64,000 nt of DNA from Tsukamurella conjunctivitidis (GTDB lineage Bacteria > Actinomycetota > Actinomycetes > Mycobacteriales > Mycobacteriaceae). Below the pieces are notes generated by a model. The model saw only the letters and a program-made list of their open reading frames with translations, had not been told where the DNA came from and did no database searches. Below, piece by piece: positions 24,480 to 35,306 of this stretch. A program made the position numbers and the translations under genes. The stretch spans positions 186,001 to 250,000 of the forward strand of contig NZ_VIGX01000007.1 in NCBI RefSeq assembly GCF_007858475.1, written 5' to 3'. The first letter of the stretch is position 1, and every line of letters starts with the position of its first letter.

Positions 24480-25202
24480 TCAGGCGATTCCGGTGGTGCC
24501 GAGAACCTTACCGACCACGTAGGTCACGGCCATCGCGATCAGGCCGCCGAGCACGACCCTGGCCGTCGCGCGCCGCACGTCGGCGTCGCCGAGGCGCGCC
24601 GAGACGTAGCCGGTGAGGGCGAGCCCGACGAGCACGGCGACGACGATCGCCAGGATGCGCTGCGCTTCGATGAGCGACGCGAGGATCGGGATCGCGGCGC
24701 CCACGCTGAAGGACACGGCCGACGACAGGGCCGCCGCGATCGGGCTGGTGAGGTTCTCCTCGTCGATGCCGAGCTCCGCATCCAGGTGCGCCTGCAGCGG
24801 GTCGTGCGCCGTGAGTTCCTCGGCGACGAGCCTCGCGGTAGCGGGGGAGAGGCCCTTCTGCCGGTAGATCTGCTCCAGCTCCGCGAATTCGTCGTCGGGC
24901 ATCTCCCGCAGCTCGGCCTTCTCCTTGGCGATGAGTGCGACCTCGGTGTCGCGTTGCGTGCTGACGGACACGTACTCGCCGAGGGCCATCGACACGGCGC
25001 CCGCGGTGAGACCGGCGATCCCCGCGGTGAGCACCGCAGGCGACGAGCCGGTGGCAGCGGCGACACCGATGACGATGCCCGCGGTGGAGATGAGGCCGTC
25101 GTTCGCGCCGAGCACCCCCGCCCGCAGCCAGTTCAAACGGTCCCCGATCGCGGCGTGGTGGGGCTCGAATTCGTGTGTGCCTTCACCGATCTGCTCAGCC
25201 AT
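24480..25202 (-). CDS. VIT1/CCC1 family iron or manganese transporter
   Basis: A 240-residue membrane protein. The family motif RAGVLGANDGLISTAGIVIG opens the first helix. Further segments are LTAGIAGLTAGAVSMALGEY, and near the C-terminus AIPILASL, ILAIVVAVLVGLAL and VLGGLIAMAVTYVVG. A charged cytoplasmic stretch at residues ~85-145 (KEKAELREMPDDEF) corresponds to the metal-binding domain. It is predicted to move Fe2+ or Mn2+ against protons. A TAGACT box 7 nt before ATG 25202 suggests leaderless expression. Confidence 0.9.
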   Translation of the reverse strand: MAEQIGEGTHEFEPHHAAIGDRLNWLRAGVLGANDGLISTAGIVIGVAAATGSSPAVLTAGIAGLTAGAVSMALGEYVSVSTQRDTEVALIAKEKAELREMPDDEFAELEQIYRQKGLSPATARLVAEELTAHDPLQAHLDAELGIDEENLTSPIAAALSSAVSFSVGAAIPILASLIEAQRILAIVVAVLVGLALTGYVSARLGDADVRRATARVVLGGLIAMAVTYVVGKVLGTTGIA

Positions 25203-25209
25203 GCGAAGA

Positions 25210-25215
25210 AGTCTA
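25210..25215 (-). promoter_or_regulatory. -10-like TAGACT for VIT1-type gene
   Basis: On the minus strand TAGACT ends 7 nt before ATG 25202. It lies 2 bp from the divergent box at 25218, so the two promoters must compete for polymerase. Confidence 0.5.
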
Positions 25216-25217
25216 GG

Positions 25218-25223
25218 TACGTT
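25218..25223 (+). promoter_or_regulatory. -10-like TACGTT for alcohol dehydrogenase gene
   Basis: TACGTT ends 6 nt before ATG 25230, and no ribosome-binding site is visible, the arrangement of a leaderless transcript. Confidence 0.4.
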
Positions 25224-25229
25224 CGTGGC

Positions 25230-26387
25230 ATGACTGCACCACAGATAGGACTTCCCCGTCGGCTCGCGGTCGGAGGCGGCGCACTCGCCGACTCCGGCCG
25301 CCTGGTCCGGGAGCTCGGGTTCTCTCGACCCGTGGTGGTGACGGACGCCTTCCTCTCCGCGCAGGGCACCGTCGCGCGGCTGGTCGCGGCGCTGACGGAC
25401 GCGGGCTGCGAGGTCTCGGTCTTCGACGGGACGGTGCCCGACCCGACGACGGACTCGCTCGGCCCCGGGCTCGGCGTGGTCCGCGAGCACCGCGCGGACT
25501 GCGTCATCGGCCTCGGCGGCGGTAGCCCTCTGGACACGGCGAAGGCTCTCGCCGTGCTCGCCGAGGGCGGCGGCACCATGCGGGACTACAAGGCGCCCAC
25601 CGTCACCGTCGGGCCGGCCCTGCCGGTGATCGCGGTTCCGACGACGGCCGGCAGCGGCAGCGAGGCCACACAGTTCAGCATCATCACCGACAGCGCGAGC
25701 GACGAGAAGATGCTCTGCCCGGGTCCCGCGTTCCTGCCGGTGGCGGCGATCGTCGACTACGAGCTCACCCTCTCCATGCCCGCGCGCCTCACCGCCGACA
25801 CCGGTGTGGACGCCCTCACCCACGCGATCGAGGCGTACGTCAGCCGGAAGGCGAACCCGTTCGCCGACGGCTTCGCGCTGACCGCGATCTCCACGATCGC
25901 GGCGAACATCCGTGCCGTGTACGCCGACGGTGCCGACCGTCCGGCCCGGGAGGCCATGATGCTCGCGGCCACCCAGGCAGGCGTCGCCTTCTCCAACAGC
26001 TCGGTCGCGCTCGTGCACGGCATGAGCCGACCGATCGGCGCGCACTTCCACGTGGCACACGGCCTGTCGAACGCCATGCTCCTGCCGGCGGTCATGCGGT
26101 TCTCCGTGGGCGCGGCGCCGTCGCGCTACGCGGATTGCGCCCGCGCGTACGGGCTGTCCGGGGACTCGGACGAGGCCCTCGCGCGGAGCCTCGTCGTCGC
26201 GATCGAGCAGCTCTGCGCCGACCTCGCCGTGCCCACGCCCCGCGCGTACGGCATCGACCGGACACGGTGGGACGAGCTCGCGCCACTGATGGCGGAGCAG
26301 GCCCTCGCGTCCGGTTCACCCGGCAACAACCCGCGGGTGCCGGACGCGTCCGAGATCGTCGCCCTGTACGACGAGGTCTACGGCTAG
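25230..26387 (+). CDS. Iron-containing (group III) alcohol dehydrogenase
   Basis: A 385-residue NAD(P)-dependent enzyme. GLGGGSPLDTAKA binds the dinucleotide and TTAGSGSEATQFSII is a family signature. The metal ligands lie in DTGVDALTHAIEAYVS, VHGMSRPIGAHFHVAHG and the histidines around it. It reduces aldehydes or oxidises alcohols in the cytoplasm; maleylacetate reductase or lactaldehyde reductase activity is also possible in the family. The stop codon overlaps that of the convergent PE-PPE gene by 4 bp. Confidence 0.92.
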   Translation: MTAPQIGLPRRLAVGGGALADSGRLVRELGFSRPVVVTDAFLSAQGTVARLVAALTDAGCEVSVFDGTVPDPTTDSLGPGLGVVREHRADCVIGLGGGSPLDTAKALAVLAEGGGTMRDYKAPTVTVGPALPVIAVPTTAGSGSEATQFSIITDSASDEKMLCPGPAFLPVAAIVDYELTLSMPARLTADTGVDALTHAIEAYVSRKANPFADGFALTAISTIAANIRAVYADGADRPAREAMMLAATQAGVAFSNSSVALVHGMSRPIGAHFHVAHGLSNAMLLPAVMRFSVGAAPSRYADCARAYGLSGDSDEALARSLVVAIEQLCADLAVPTPRAYGIDRTRWDELAPLMAEQALASGSPGNNPRVPDASEIVALYDEVYG

Positions 26388-27784
26388 GCGGCTGTCGGCG
26401 TGTCCTGCGTCGGCGAGCCGCCGGCCGGGGCGCCGTCCTCGTCCGCGGCCGACCCCTCGGTCGACTCGTCGGCGTGACCCTCCGGTGCCGGGTCCACCGT
26501 CGCGGGGACTTCCGCCACCGGAGTCGTGGTCCCCGTCGACTCGGAGTCGGCCTGCGGCGAGGTGGGCGCCGTCGGCGGGGTCTCCGCGGGAGGCGCAGGC
26601 GTGGATCCCCGGTCCGCTGTGGGCGACGGGATCGGCGCCGCCTCGACGCTCGTCGGAGAGTCGGTGGAGGAGAGCAACTCGGCGACGGGCACCGCGCCCG
26701 GCCGGTCGTCACGATGCCGGGCACCACCGGAGGACTCCTCCGCGGTCGGGGTGGCCACGGGCGCCGAAACGGGCGGGCGGGGCACGAGCCCGCTCTCGCC
26801 GGGTTCGGGCACCGGGATCAGCCCGTTCAGGAACTGATCGAACTGGATCGGGACGTCGAATCCGTTGCGCCGGAGCATCCAGCCCCAGGGATTCTCCCTG
26901 TCGATCGAGACCCACGTCGTCTGGTCCTCGACCCACGTGCGCTTGATCGTTCCGTCCGCATAGGTCTCGACGGTGACGGTGTTGCCGTTACGGATCTCGG
27001 TGCGGGTGGCGACCGGGGTCTCCGGTGATGATCCGGGTGTGAAGGGCTCTCCGGTGAGCGGGGAGTACCGGCCGATGTCCTCCGCCGTGTAGACCGTGCC
27101 GTGCATCAGGAATCCGGGTACGAGGTACACCATGGCCGACACCGGATTGAGTCCCATCGCACAGCCGATATCGCCCTTGACGCAGATGCTGATCACCTTC
27201 GCGCCGGACGCACCGTCGTTACGGATCGGGCCGTTGTGCAGACCGGGAATGCCTGCCGGTATCACGTTCCAGGCGCCGGAGCGGACGAAGCTCGGGCTGC
27301 CCTGCTCGATGAAGGTCAGCTTGGCGGAGCCGTCGGAGGGGCGCGGATGGTCTCTGCCGTACCGCAACACGGCCAGTCCGACGACATCGGCCCCCTGCGA
27401 GATCGTGTAGACCACGACCTCCTCGTCCGGATTCTGCTTCGCCGCGGTGATCGCCTCCACCGTGGCCGTCGCACCGATGTCGTTGGACTGGGCGTAGGTG
27501 TGCTCGCCATCGCTGCTCAGCGCGAATCCCGGGAAGCCGATCCCGAACACCGCCGGGTACTGGACGAAGACGGGTGCCGGCCCGGTGTAGTCGCCGCTGA
27601 TCCGCTTCCACTGGTCCTTCGCCGTGGGATCACTCGCGCCGCCGACGACGATGAGCGTCTTCGCGGCGACCTGTGCGAGGAAGTCCGCACCGCCTCCGGT
27701 GAGCGCCAGCGCCCCGGCGAGGCCGGTGCCCGCCAGTGCGAGAGCGATCGGTCTCGGCCTACTGCGAACAGAGGAGGGCGTCAT
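26384..27784 (-). CDS. Secreted PE-PPE-domain (serine hydrolase-like) protein with acidic Pro/Thr tail
   Basis: A 466-residue exported protein. An N-terminal signal segment (PRPIALALAGTGLAGALALT) leads to a PE-PPE domain at about residues 45-290, an alpha/beta-hydrolase fold related to cutinases. VVVYTISQGADVVGLAVLR is the nucleophile elbow with its serine. The last ~120 residues are low-complexity Pro, Thr, Ser, Glu and Ala. PE-PPE esterases are a mycolate-lineage hallmark and act on the envelope or on diglycosyl acyl lipids. I chose ATG 27784 over GTG 27796. No PE or PPE secretion motif is present. Confidence 0.82.
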   Translation of the reverse strand: MTPSSVRSRPRPIALALAGTGLAGALALTGGGADFLAQVAAKTLIVVGGASDPTAKDQWKRISGDYTGPAPVFVQYPAVFGIGFPGFALSSDGEHTYAQSNDIGATATVEAITAAKQNPDEEVVVYTISQGADVVGLAVLRYGRDHPRPSDGSAKLTFIEQGSPSFVRSGAWNVIPAGIPGLHNGPIRNDGASGAKVISICVKGDIGCAMGLNPVSAMVYLVPGFLMHGTVYTAEDIGRYSPLTGEPFTPGSSPETPVATRTEIRNGNTVTVETYADGTIKRTWVEDQTTWVSIDRENPWGWMLRRNGFDVPIQFDQFLNGLIPVPEPGESGLVPRPPVSAPVATPTAEESSGGARHRDDRPGAVPVAELLSSTDSPTSVEAAPIPSPTADRGSTPAPPAETPPTAPTSPQADSESTGTTTPVAEVPATVDPAPEGHADESTEGSAADEDGAPAGGSPTQDTPTAA

Positions 27785-27956
27785 CGAAATGCTCACTTTC
27801 TCGAAGCAAAGAAGCTGGAGAGCTCAATCCAGCTGATTCTGCACGAGAATGATTCCGGCGGAACCGTTTCGCCGAAGCTGTGAGCGACCGGCCCGGAGGT
27901 GCACCGCGGCCGCCGATCCCGTGGCGGGGTCGGCGGCCGCGCGGGTCGTCAGTCGA

Positions 27957-28589
27957 TCACAGGAGCTTCTCCATGCGGGCGATCTCGGCCTGCTGGCCGC
28001 TCTTGATCTGCTCGGCGATCTTCCGGTTCTCCGGGTTGACGCCCTTCGCCAGTTCGGTATCGGCCATTGTGATCGCGCCCTTGTGGTGGGCGATCATCAT
28101 CGTTAGCCACTCACGGTCGAAGTCGGCGCCGCGGAGCGAGCCGAGCTTGGCCATCTGCGCGGGCGTCATCATGCCGTCCATGGCGTGGTCCATGGTCGCG
28201 CTGGGGGCGGGCTTGCCCCACTGCGCGAGCAGGCGGGTGAAGGCGTCCATCTCGGGCTGCTGCGCACCCCGGATCTCGGCGGCGAGCTCGACGACCTCGG
28301 GCCGGGCACCCTTGCCGTCGACGAGTTTCGCCATCTCGACGGCCTGGGCGTGGTGCGGGTACATCATCGTGGCGAACTCGACGTCGGCGTCGTTGAACTG
28401 CGCGGTGACGGCCGTGCTGGACGGTGCCGCGGCGGCATCGCCGTGGCCGGCGTGGCCGGCGGTCGTCGTGGCGGCCGCGCTCGACGCGGCGGTGTCCGCC
28501 GATCCGCCCGAGGAGCAGGCGCCGAGGAGTACGGCGCCGGCGGCGACGGCGGACAGGATGGTGGCGATGCGGATTCGTGCGATGTTCAT
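27957..28589 (-). CDS. DUF305 lipoprotein (metal-associated ferritin-like fold)
   Basis: A 210-residue lipoprotein with lipobox LLGACSSGG, a His/Gly linker (AGHAGHGD) and a DUF305 domain. Paired histidine motifs, MMYPHHAQAVEMAKLV and MMIAHHKGAITMADTE, make a duplicated four-helix bundle rich in Met and His, typical of copper- or silver-binding CopM-like proteins. It acts outside the membrane. The DUF6153-like gene 84 bp upstream on the same strand is a frequent companion, so the pair is probably a metal-handling module. Confidence 0.88.
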   Translation of the reverse strand: MNIARIRIATILSAVAAGAVLLGACSSGGSADTAASSAAATTTAGHAGHGDAAAAPSSTAVTAQFNDADVEFATMMYPHHAQAVEMAKLVDGKGARPEVVELAAEIRGAQQPEMDAFTRLLAQWGKPAPSATMDHAMDGMMTPAQMAKLGSLRGADFDREWLTMMIAHHKGAITMADTELAKGVNPENRKIAEQIKSGQQAEIARMEKLL

Positions 28590-28673
28590 GGTTGATCGGT
28601 CCTCTGCGAGGTTCGTAACGGTCTGAAGGGTCGGCTCGGCGCGCCGCGGCCGGGGGCCGCGCGCGGGCGTCGA

Positions 28674-29111
28674 TCAGACTCGGAGGACGCAGAGTTGCGA
28701 GAGGTCGAAGACCGTCCAGGGCGGGGAACCGCGCGCGAGGGCGGCGTGCGTCGCCGCGCTGGTGTCGGGAGCGCCGTCGGCGAAGGGTAGGACGGCGACG
28801 AGCGAGGGGGCGCCGACCGACTTGTGCACGACGACGGTGCCGGCGCAGTCGTGCGCCTCGTGGTCGTGGACGGCGTCGACGGTCTGCTTCTGCACCGTTT
28901 GGCCGTGCTCGGCCCGATCCGCCGCGGTGCCGCCTTCGTCGGCGGCGGCCGCATCGCGGGGCGCGCCGTGATGGCCGGTCGGCGAGGCCGTCGCGGGGGC
29001 CATCGCCATGAGAGGCATGCCCAGGTGCATGAGGAGGACGGCGAGCGCCAGAAGGATGGCCGTCGTGGCCGCCGCCCTTCCGCTCCGCATCGCCTGCACG
29101 CGCCGAATCAT
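28674..29111 (-). CDS. DUF6153-like small membrane or secreted protein
   Basis: A 145-residue protein with one N-terminal hydrophobic segment (ATTAILLALAVLLMHLGMPL). A His/Asp/Glu-rich middle (HDHEAHDC) and the conserved end PPWTVFDLSQLCVLRV match proteins annotated DUF6153 beside DUF305 genes. The histidine-rich stretch fits metal binding. ATG 29111 is used; ATG 29090 is an alternative. The function is not known and the family assignment is from the C-terminal motif only. Confidence 0.7.
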   Translation of the reverse strand: MIRRVQAMRSGRAAATTAILLALAVLLMHLGMPLMAMAPATASPTGHHGAPRDAAAADEGGTAADRAEHGQTVQKQTVDAVHDHEAHDCAGTVVVHKSVGAPSLVAVLPFADGAPDTSAATHAALARGSPPWTVFDLSQLCVLRV

Positions 29112-29129
29112 ACCCCAGCGGGGTACCGA

Positions 29130-29807
29130 TCAGCGTTCGCGGAGCCGTACCTCGGCGAGGAGCTCGCGCGCGGCAGCCCTGGCCGCGGGAGCGTCCCCGG
29201 CTGCGACTGCGTCGATCACAGCGATGTGGGCGCATTCGTAGGACGTGGCGAAACCCACCGGGAACTCCTGGAGATGCTCCTGCAGGACGGGCACCAGCGA
29301 GTCGTAGAACTCGAGGTAGATGGTGTTGTGGCTGGCGGCGACCACGCCCCGGTGCATGGCGAGATCGGCGGCGATGGCCTCCCGCTCGGCACCGGACTCC
29401 ACCTGCTCCGGCGACCACAGCTGATTGCGGGCGTCGAGCAGCCTCCGCAGCTCGGCGACATCGTCGTCGTCGCGGCGTTCCGCGGCGAGGCCCGCCGCGG
29501 TCACCTCCAGCGCCTCGCGCAGTTCGAGCAGGTCGGTATCGCGCGCGGCCGAGAAGTAGTCGCCCAGCGTCGACGTGGCACAGGCGGAGAGGACGTAGGT
29601 CCCCGAACCCTGGCGACGCTCGAGCATGCCGGCGTGCACCAGCGCCTGCACCGCCTCGCGGACTGTGTTGCGCGCGGTGCCGGTGAGCTCGCGGAGTTCG
29701 GTCTCGGTCGGGATGCGACCGCCCACGGGCCAGCGCCCGCTGGCGATCTCACCACGGAGCTGTTCTGTGACCTGGGCTATCAAGGTCTGCCTACGTACCG
29801 GTTGCAT
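29130..29807 (-). CDS. GntR (FCD) family regulator, divergent from CynX-type transporter
   Basis: A 225-residue protein with an N-terminal winged helix (RIPTETELRELTGTARNTVR, then QALVHAGMLERRQGSGTYV) and an FCD domain carrying AIAADLAMHRGVVAASHN and DAVAAGDAPAARAA. ATG 29807 has AGGA 8 nt upstream; ATG 29816 is an alternative. It diverges from the MFS gene at 29892. In their shared region the 9-mer TCATCCTAT occurs twice (29813 and 29856), possibly operator half-sites. Control of the transporter is the likely role. Confidence 0.85.
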   Translation of the reverse strand: MQPVRRQTLIAQVTEQLRGEIASGRWPVGGRIPTETELRELTGTARNTVREAVQALVHAGMLERRQGSGTYVLSACATSTLGDYFSAARDTDLLELREALEVTAAGLAAERRDDDDVAELRRLLDARNQLWSPEQVESGAEREAIAADLAMHRGVVAASHNTIYLEFYDSLVPVLQEHLQEFPVGFATSYECAHIAVIDAVAAGDAPAARAAARELLAEVRLRER

Positions 29808-29891
29808 CACAGTCATCCTATCCGGCCGGTAATCGTCTTGCCGCCATAGATCCATTCATCCTATGATTTGTGTCGACTGTAAGGAGGGCGA

Positions 29892-31127
29892 ATGACCAGC
29901 ATCGCGACCGAGCCGCAGGAGGCCGACCCCATGGTGCGATCCGTGAAACAGGGGCGACTGCTCGTACTGCTGGCGATCGTGCTGTTCGCCCTCACTCTGC
30001 GCACGGCGGTGACCTCGCTGACACCGCTGCTCACGCAGATCAGCCACGACCTGCATTTCGGAGCCACGATCATCGGCGTCTTCGGCATGCTCCCGACCGC
30101 CATGTTCGCCGCGGCGGGCATCGTCACGCCCTTCCTGACGAGCCGGATCGGTCTCGAGCGCACCACGCTGGTGGCCGTCGCCGCAACGGCGATCGGTATC
30201 GGCGTGCGCTCCCTGATGGGCGGCACCGCGGGCCTGCTGGCCTTCTCGTGCCTCGCGCTGATCGGCATGGGCGTCGGCAACGTCGTGCTTCCTCCGCTGG
30301 TCAAGCGCTATTTCTCGGACAACGTCGCCGTGCTCAGCACGGCGTACCTCACCTGTGTGCAGCTGGGCACCATGGTTCCCGCACTCACGGCGGTGCCGGT
30401 TGCAGAGGCCTACGGTTGGCGCGTCTCGCTCGCGATCTGGGCGATCATCCCGATCGCGGCGTTCCTGCCGTGGCTCGGCATCGTCCTGGCTCGGCGCGGC
30501 CACGACGTGGAGGACGTGACGGGAGAGGCGCCGTCGGAGCCGACCGGCCGAATCTGGCGCTCGCCCCTGGCGTGGGGCGCGGCCGCGATGTTCGGCATGA
30601 CCTCGCTCAACACCTACGCGATGTTCACCTGGATCCCCACGATCCTCTCGGACGCGGGCGGCAGCGCCGCCCTCGGCGGGAACATGGTGGCGCTGTTCTC
30701 CGGCGTCGGCTTCGTGGCGACGCTGGTGGTCCCCAGCCTGTGCACGCGGATGGCGAACCCGTTCCCGCTGGTGATCGTCTTCCTCGGCTGCTTCGTCGTG
30801 GGCTTCCTGGGCCTGCTGTTCGCGCCGATGACGCTGACCTGGGTGTGGGTGATCGCGCTGGGCCTGGGACCGACGACCTTCCCGATGGCCCTCACGCTGG
30901 TCAACCTCCGCACGCGCACGGGCGCCGGATCGGCCTCACTGTCGGGCTTCATGCAGGGCGTGGGCTACCTCGCGGCGTGCGCCGGCCCGCTCGGCTTCGG
31001 CCTGCTGCACGAGGCCACGCACGGCTGGACCGCGCCGTTCATGATGCTCTTCGCCTGCCTCGTGGTGCTGGGTCTCGGCGCCTACCAGGCGTGCAAGCCG
31101 CGCATGCTCGAGGACACCTGGAACTGA
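29892..31127 (+). CDS. CynX/NimT family MFS transporter
   Basis: A 411-residue protein with about twelve membrane helices, beginning VRSVKQGRLLVLLAIVLFAL, and the motif LRTAVTSLTPLLTQI that marks the CynX/NimT group (cyanate or 2-nitroimidazole transporters). AAGGAGGG lies 5 nt before ATG 29892. The paired FCD regulator suggests a small organic acid as the substrate, but this cannot be settled from sequence. It ends 1 bp from the convergent VKOR gene. Confidence 0.88.
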   Translation: MTSIATEPQEADPMVRSVKQGRLLVLLAIVLFALTLRTAVTSLTPLLTQISHDLHFGATIIGVFGMLPTAMFAAAGIVTPFLTSRIGLERTTLVAVAATAIGIGVRSLMGGTAGLLAFSCLALIGMGVGNVVLPPLVKRYFSDNVAVLSTAYLTCVQLGTMVPALTAVPVAEAYGWRVSLAIWAIIPIAAFLPWLGIVLARRGHDVEDVTGEAPSEPTGRIWRSPLAWGAAAMFGMTSLNTYAMFTWIPTILSDAGGSAALGGNMVALFSGVGFVATLVVPSLCTRMANPFPLVIVFLGCFVVGFLGLLFAPMTLTWVWVIALGLGPTTFPMALTLVNLRTRTGAGSASLSGFMQGVGYLAACAGPLGFGLLHEATHGWTAPFMMLFACLVVLGLGAYQACKPRMLEDTWN

Positions 31128-31128
31128 T

Positions 31129-31716
31129 CTAGAACTTGCTGCTCCAGTAGTCCCAGAACTGCACGCCGATCAGGGCGAGCACCACGATGTACCAGAGCAG
31201 CACGAGGGCGGCCAGTCCCTGCTTGACGGGCTGCGTCGCCTTCGGGCCGAGCGCGGCGGCGACGGCGGTCGCGAGCACGATCGGCATGATCGTCCAGACG
31301 AGCATGCACCACAGGCAGAGCGCGTGGATGACGAACAGGCTCGAGTAGATCAGGAAGATCACGAGCGCGAGACCGGCCGCGGCCCCGATCGCGAGGCCCG
31401 TCCAGAACCAACGGGGGAGGGCGACCCCGCCGAGGGCGAGCACCCCGGCGACGATCACCACGGAGAACGACGCGATCCCGATCAGCGGGTTGGGGAAGCC
31501 GAACAGCGAGCCCTGCCAGGACTGCATCACGGAGCCGCAGGAGATCGTCGGGTCCAGGCTGCAGCCGGGGACGAAGTTCGGATCCTCGAGCAGCTTGATC
31601 TTGTCGATGGTCAGCATCGCCGAGGCCAGCAGCCCCAGCACACCGGTCACGAGCAGCAGGATCCCGGTGATGCGACGATTCTCTGTGGCGGGCACGGTGG
31701 CCTCGGTGGTGGACAC
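31129..31716 (-). CDS. Vitamin K epoxide reductase (VKOR) family protein
   Basis: A 195-residue protein with about five membrane helices. The redox-active pair is CLWC in HALCLWCMLVW, and the loop cysteines are SCGSVMQSW and GCSLDP. Bacterial VKOR replaces DsbB: it reoxidises a DsbA-like protein with quinone during disulfide formation in exported proteins. No DsbA neighbour is present here. GTG 31716 is supported by a TACCAT box 7 nt upstream. Confidence 0.92.
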   Translation of the reverse strand: MSTTEATVPATENRRITGILLLVTGVLGLLASAMLTIDKIKLLEDPNFVPGCSLDPTISCGSVMQSWQGSLFGFPNPLIGIASFSVVIVAGVLALGGVALPRWFWTGLAIGAAAGLALVIFLIYSSLFVIHALCLWCMLVWTIMPIVLATAVAAALGPKATQPVKQGLAALVLLWYIVVLALIGVQFWDYWSSKF

Positions 31717-31723
31717 GTCAGCG

Positions 31724-31729
31724 ATGGTA
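31724..31729 (-). promoter_or_regulatory. -10-like TACCAT for VKOR gene
   Basis: On the minus strand TACCAT ends 7 nt before GTG 31716, with no Shine-Dalgarno in between, consistent with a leaderless mRNA. Confidence 0.45.
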
Positions 31730-31757
31730 GGCGACGAACCTGAGCGCGCCGTCACCG

Positions 31758-34124
<2,367 letters not shown>

Positions 34125-34190
34125 GGACGCTCCTGATGACCTCGTACGGCAACCGCACCAGAGTACTGGCGCGGCCCGTCCGGAAACAGA

Positions 34191-34224
34191 GAAGTCGAGC
34201 ACGCCCGCGGGCGTACTCGACTTC
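34191..34224 (-). terminator. Terminator after the 34241 gene
   Basis: Seventeen-bp arms, GAAGTCGAG..CTCGACTTC around ACGCCCG/CGGGCGT, have a single mismatch that becomes a G-U pair on the minus strand. Reading minus, TCTGTTT follows, so it most likely ends the transcript of the gene at 34241. Confidence 0.8.
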
Positions 34225-34240
34225 GTGGACGGGGGAGCGA

Positions 34241-34729
34241 TCAGTCGTTGTACTGGGAGAGCGAGACCTCGCCCCACTTGTACCGGTTGCCCGGAGTGAG
34301 GGTCGCGCGACCGAAGCCCTCGAGGTCCTCGAAGCCGCTCCAGTTGTCCTCGCCGTCGGTGAGTCCGAAGGCGTAGACATCGGTGCCGAGCAGGTGCTGG
34401 ACACCCACCGTGTAGCCCTCGACGTTGGTGACCAGCATCGGCATGCGGTGCATGTCGACCATGAGGTCGTTGTCCTCGGGGTTGAAGGAGATCAGCTTCT
34501 CGCCGGAAGCGGACAGCTGCCACTTGATCTTGTCGACGGGGCCGTCCTTATCGGAGAAGTCCAGCACCTCGGCGAGCCGCAGCGCGCAATCCGCACTGTA
34601 GGTGGCGATCAACGAGCCGGTCTGGCGCACCCGGCCCTCGCGCTCGACGCGCTGAGCACGGGCTTCCTCATCGTGCTTGCGAACGAGTTCTTGTGCGCGC
34701 TTGAGGACGGAGAGGTCTTCATTGGTCAT
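34241..34729 (-). CDS. Uncharacterised protein with charged N-terminal helix
   Basis: I do not recognise this 162-residue protein. The first ~40 residues are a charged helix (LKRAQELVRKHDEEARAQRV), and the rest looks like mixed alpha/beta with no catalytic motif, ending GEVSLSQYND. ATG 34729 is preferred because TATTGT stands 7 nt before it (leaderless pattern) and codon bias drops sharply just upstream. The reading frame nevertheless stays open to an ATG at 35143 with a strong ribosome-binding site, which would make a 300-residue product. Confidence 0.65.
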   Translation of the reverse strand: MTNEDLSVLKRAQELVRKHDEEARAQRVEREGRVRQTGSLIATYSADCALRLAEVLDFSDKDGPVDKIKWQLSASGEKLISFNPEDNDLMVDMHRMPMLVTNVEGYTVGVQHLLGTDVYAFGLTDGEDNWSGFEDLEGFGRATLTPGNRYKWGEVSLSQYND

Positions 34730-35143
34730 GGTGTTAACAATAGCGTTATCTGACCACCGATGGTTGACGTTGGCCCCAGGAAGTCGCGTGTCGGCACCGG
34801 ATTCTGCTGTGAACCGATGCCGACCGCCGATGGGGTGCAGCACGCGCGTCGCGGCGGCGTGCGCGAAACGATTACCGGCCGTGGCGATCTGACGGAAGTT
34901 GACGAGTGAGCCGCGGTGCGCCGCACGGCGGGCCGCCCGCGGGTTCGGCGCACTATCGATCATGTCAATCAAATCGATCATTCTTGAAATCGAATCTATG
35001 GCCATTTGGCGCGTATCGGAGCTCGCCAATACAGACGTCGGTCGAGCAAGGTCGAGCCCGGGGAGGCTGAATTGCACGGTGTCCTCGAGCGAGACGTCCA
35101 CTGCGCGCGCGGCCGCTGCTTCCTCACGACTGTGCCTGCCCAT
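34730..35143 (-). other. In-frame open extension with its own strong start (possible longer N-terminus)
   Basis: From ATG 35143, AAGGAGGAG lies directly upstream, and the frame runs without a stop into the 34241 gene. The first ~75 residues (MGRHSREEAAAARAVDVSLE, later SISRMIDLIDMIDSAP) look protein-like, but the ~35 codons before 34729 use many A/T-ending codons. This is either the real N-terminus of a 300-residue protein or a separate short ORF in the same frame. Confidence 0.4.
34737..34742 (-). promoter_or_regulatory. -10-like TATTGT before ATG 34729
   Basis: On the minus strand TATTGT ends 7 nt before ATG 34729. The region is unusually AT-rich for this genome and includes GTTAAC. Confidence 0.5.
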
Positions 35144-35181
35144 TTCTCCTCCTTGTCCACACGAACGAAAGATCCGTTCTG

Positions 35182-35199
35182 TCGCGAGTCGACTCGCGA
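35182..35199. repeat. 18-bp perfect palindrome
   Basis: TCGCGAGTC-GACTCGCGA has no spacer and lies 38 bp upstream of ATG 35143. It could be an operator. It stands 10 bp from the longer palindrome at 35210. Confidence 0.7.
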
Positions 35200-35209
35200 G
35201 ATAAAGAGT

Positions 35210-35253
35210 AGGAGACCATCGGTTGCTATTGCAATAGCAACCGATGGTCTCCT
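35210..35253. repeat. 44-bp perfect palindrome
   Basis: The 22-bp arm ending TCGGTTGCTATTG is followed with no spacer by its exact reverse complement, centred between 35231 and 35232. It lies 53 bp beyond the end of the SRPBCC gene on the minus strand. As RNA it folds into a long hairpin followed by TACTCTTTATC, so a terminator is possible. As DNA it is exceptional, because such spacerless palindromes are usually unstable. Confidence 0.85.
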
Positions 35254-35306
35254 CCGCGCCCGCTTCGCCGCTCACCGGGAATGGAGGGCGCTCCGCGGTG
35301 GCCGGG

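Noticed and set aside
29813-29864. Operator at the GntR/CynX-type divergent promoter
   Set aside because: Only a 9-bp direct repeat was seen, with no inverted repeat of the usual FCD-regulator form, so it is mentioned in the gene entry but not called as a site.
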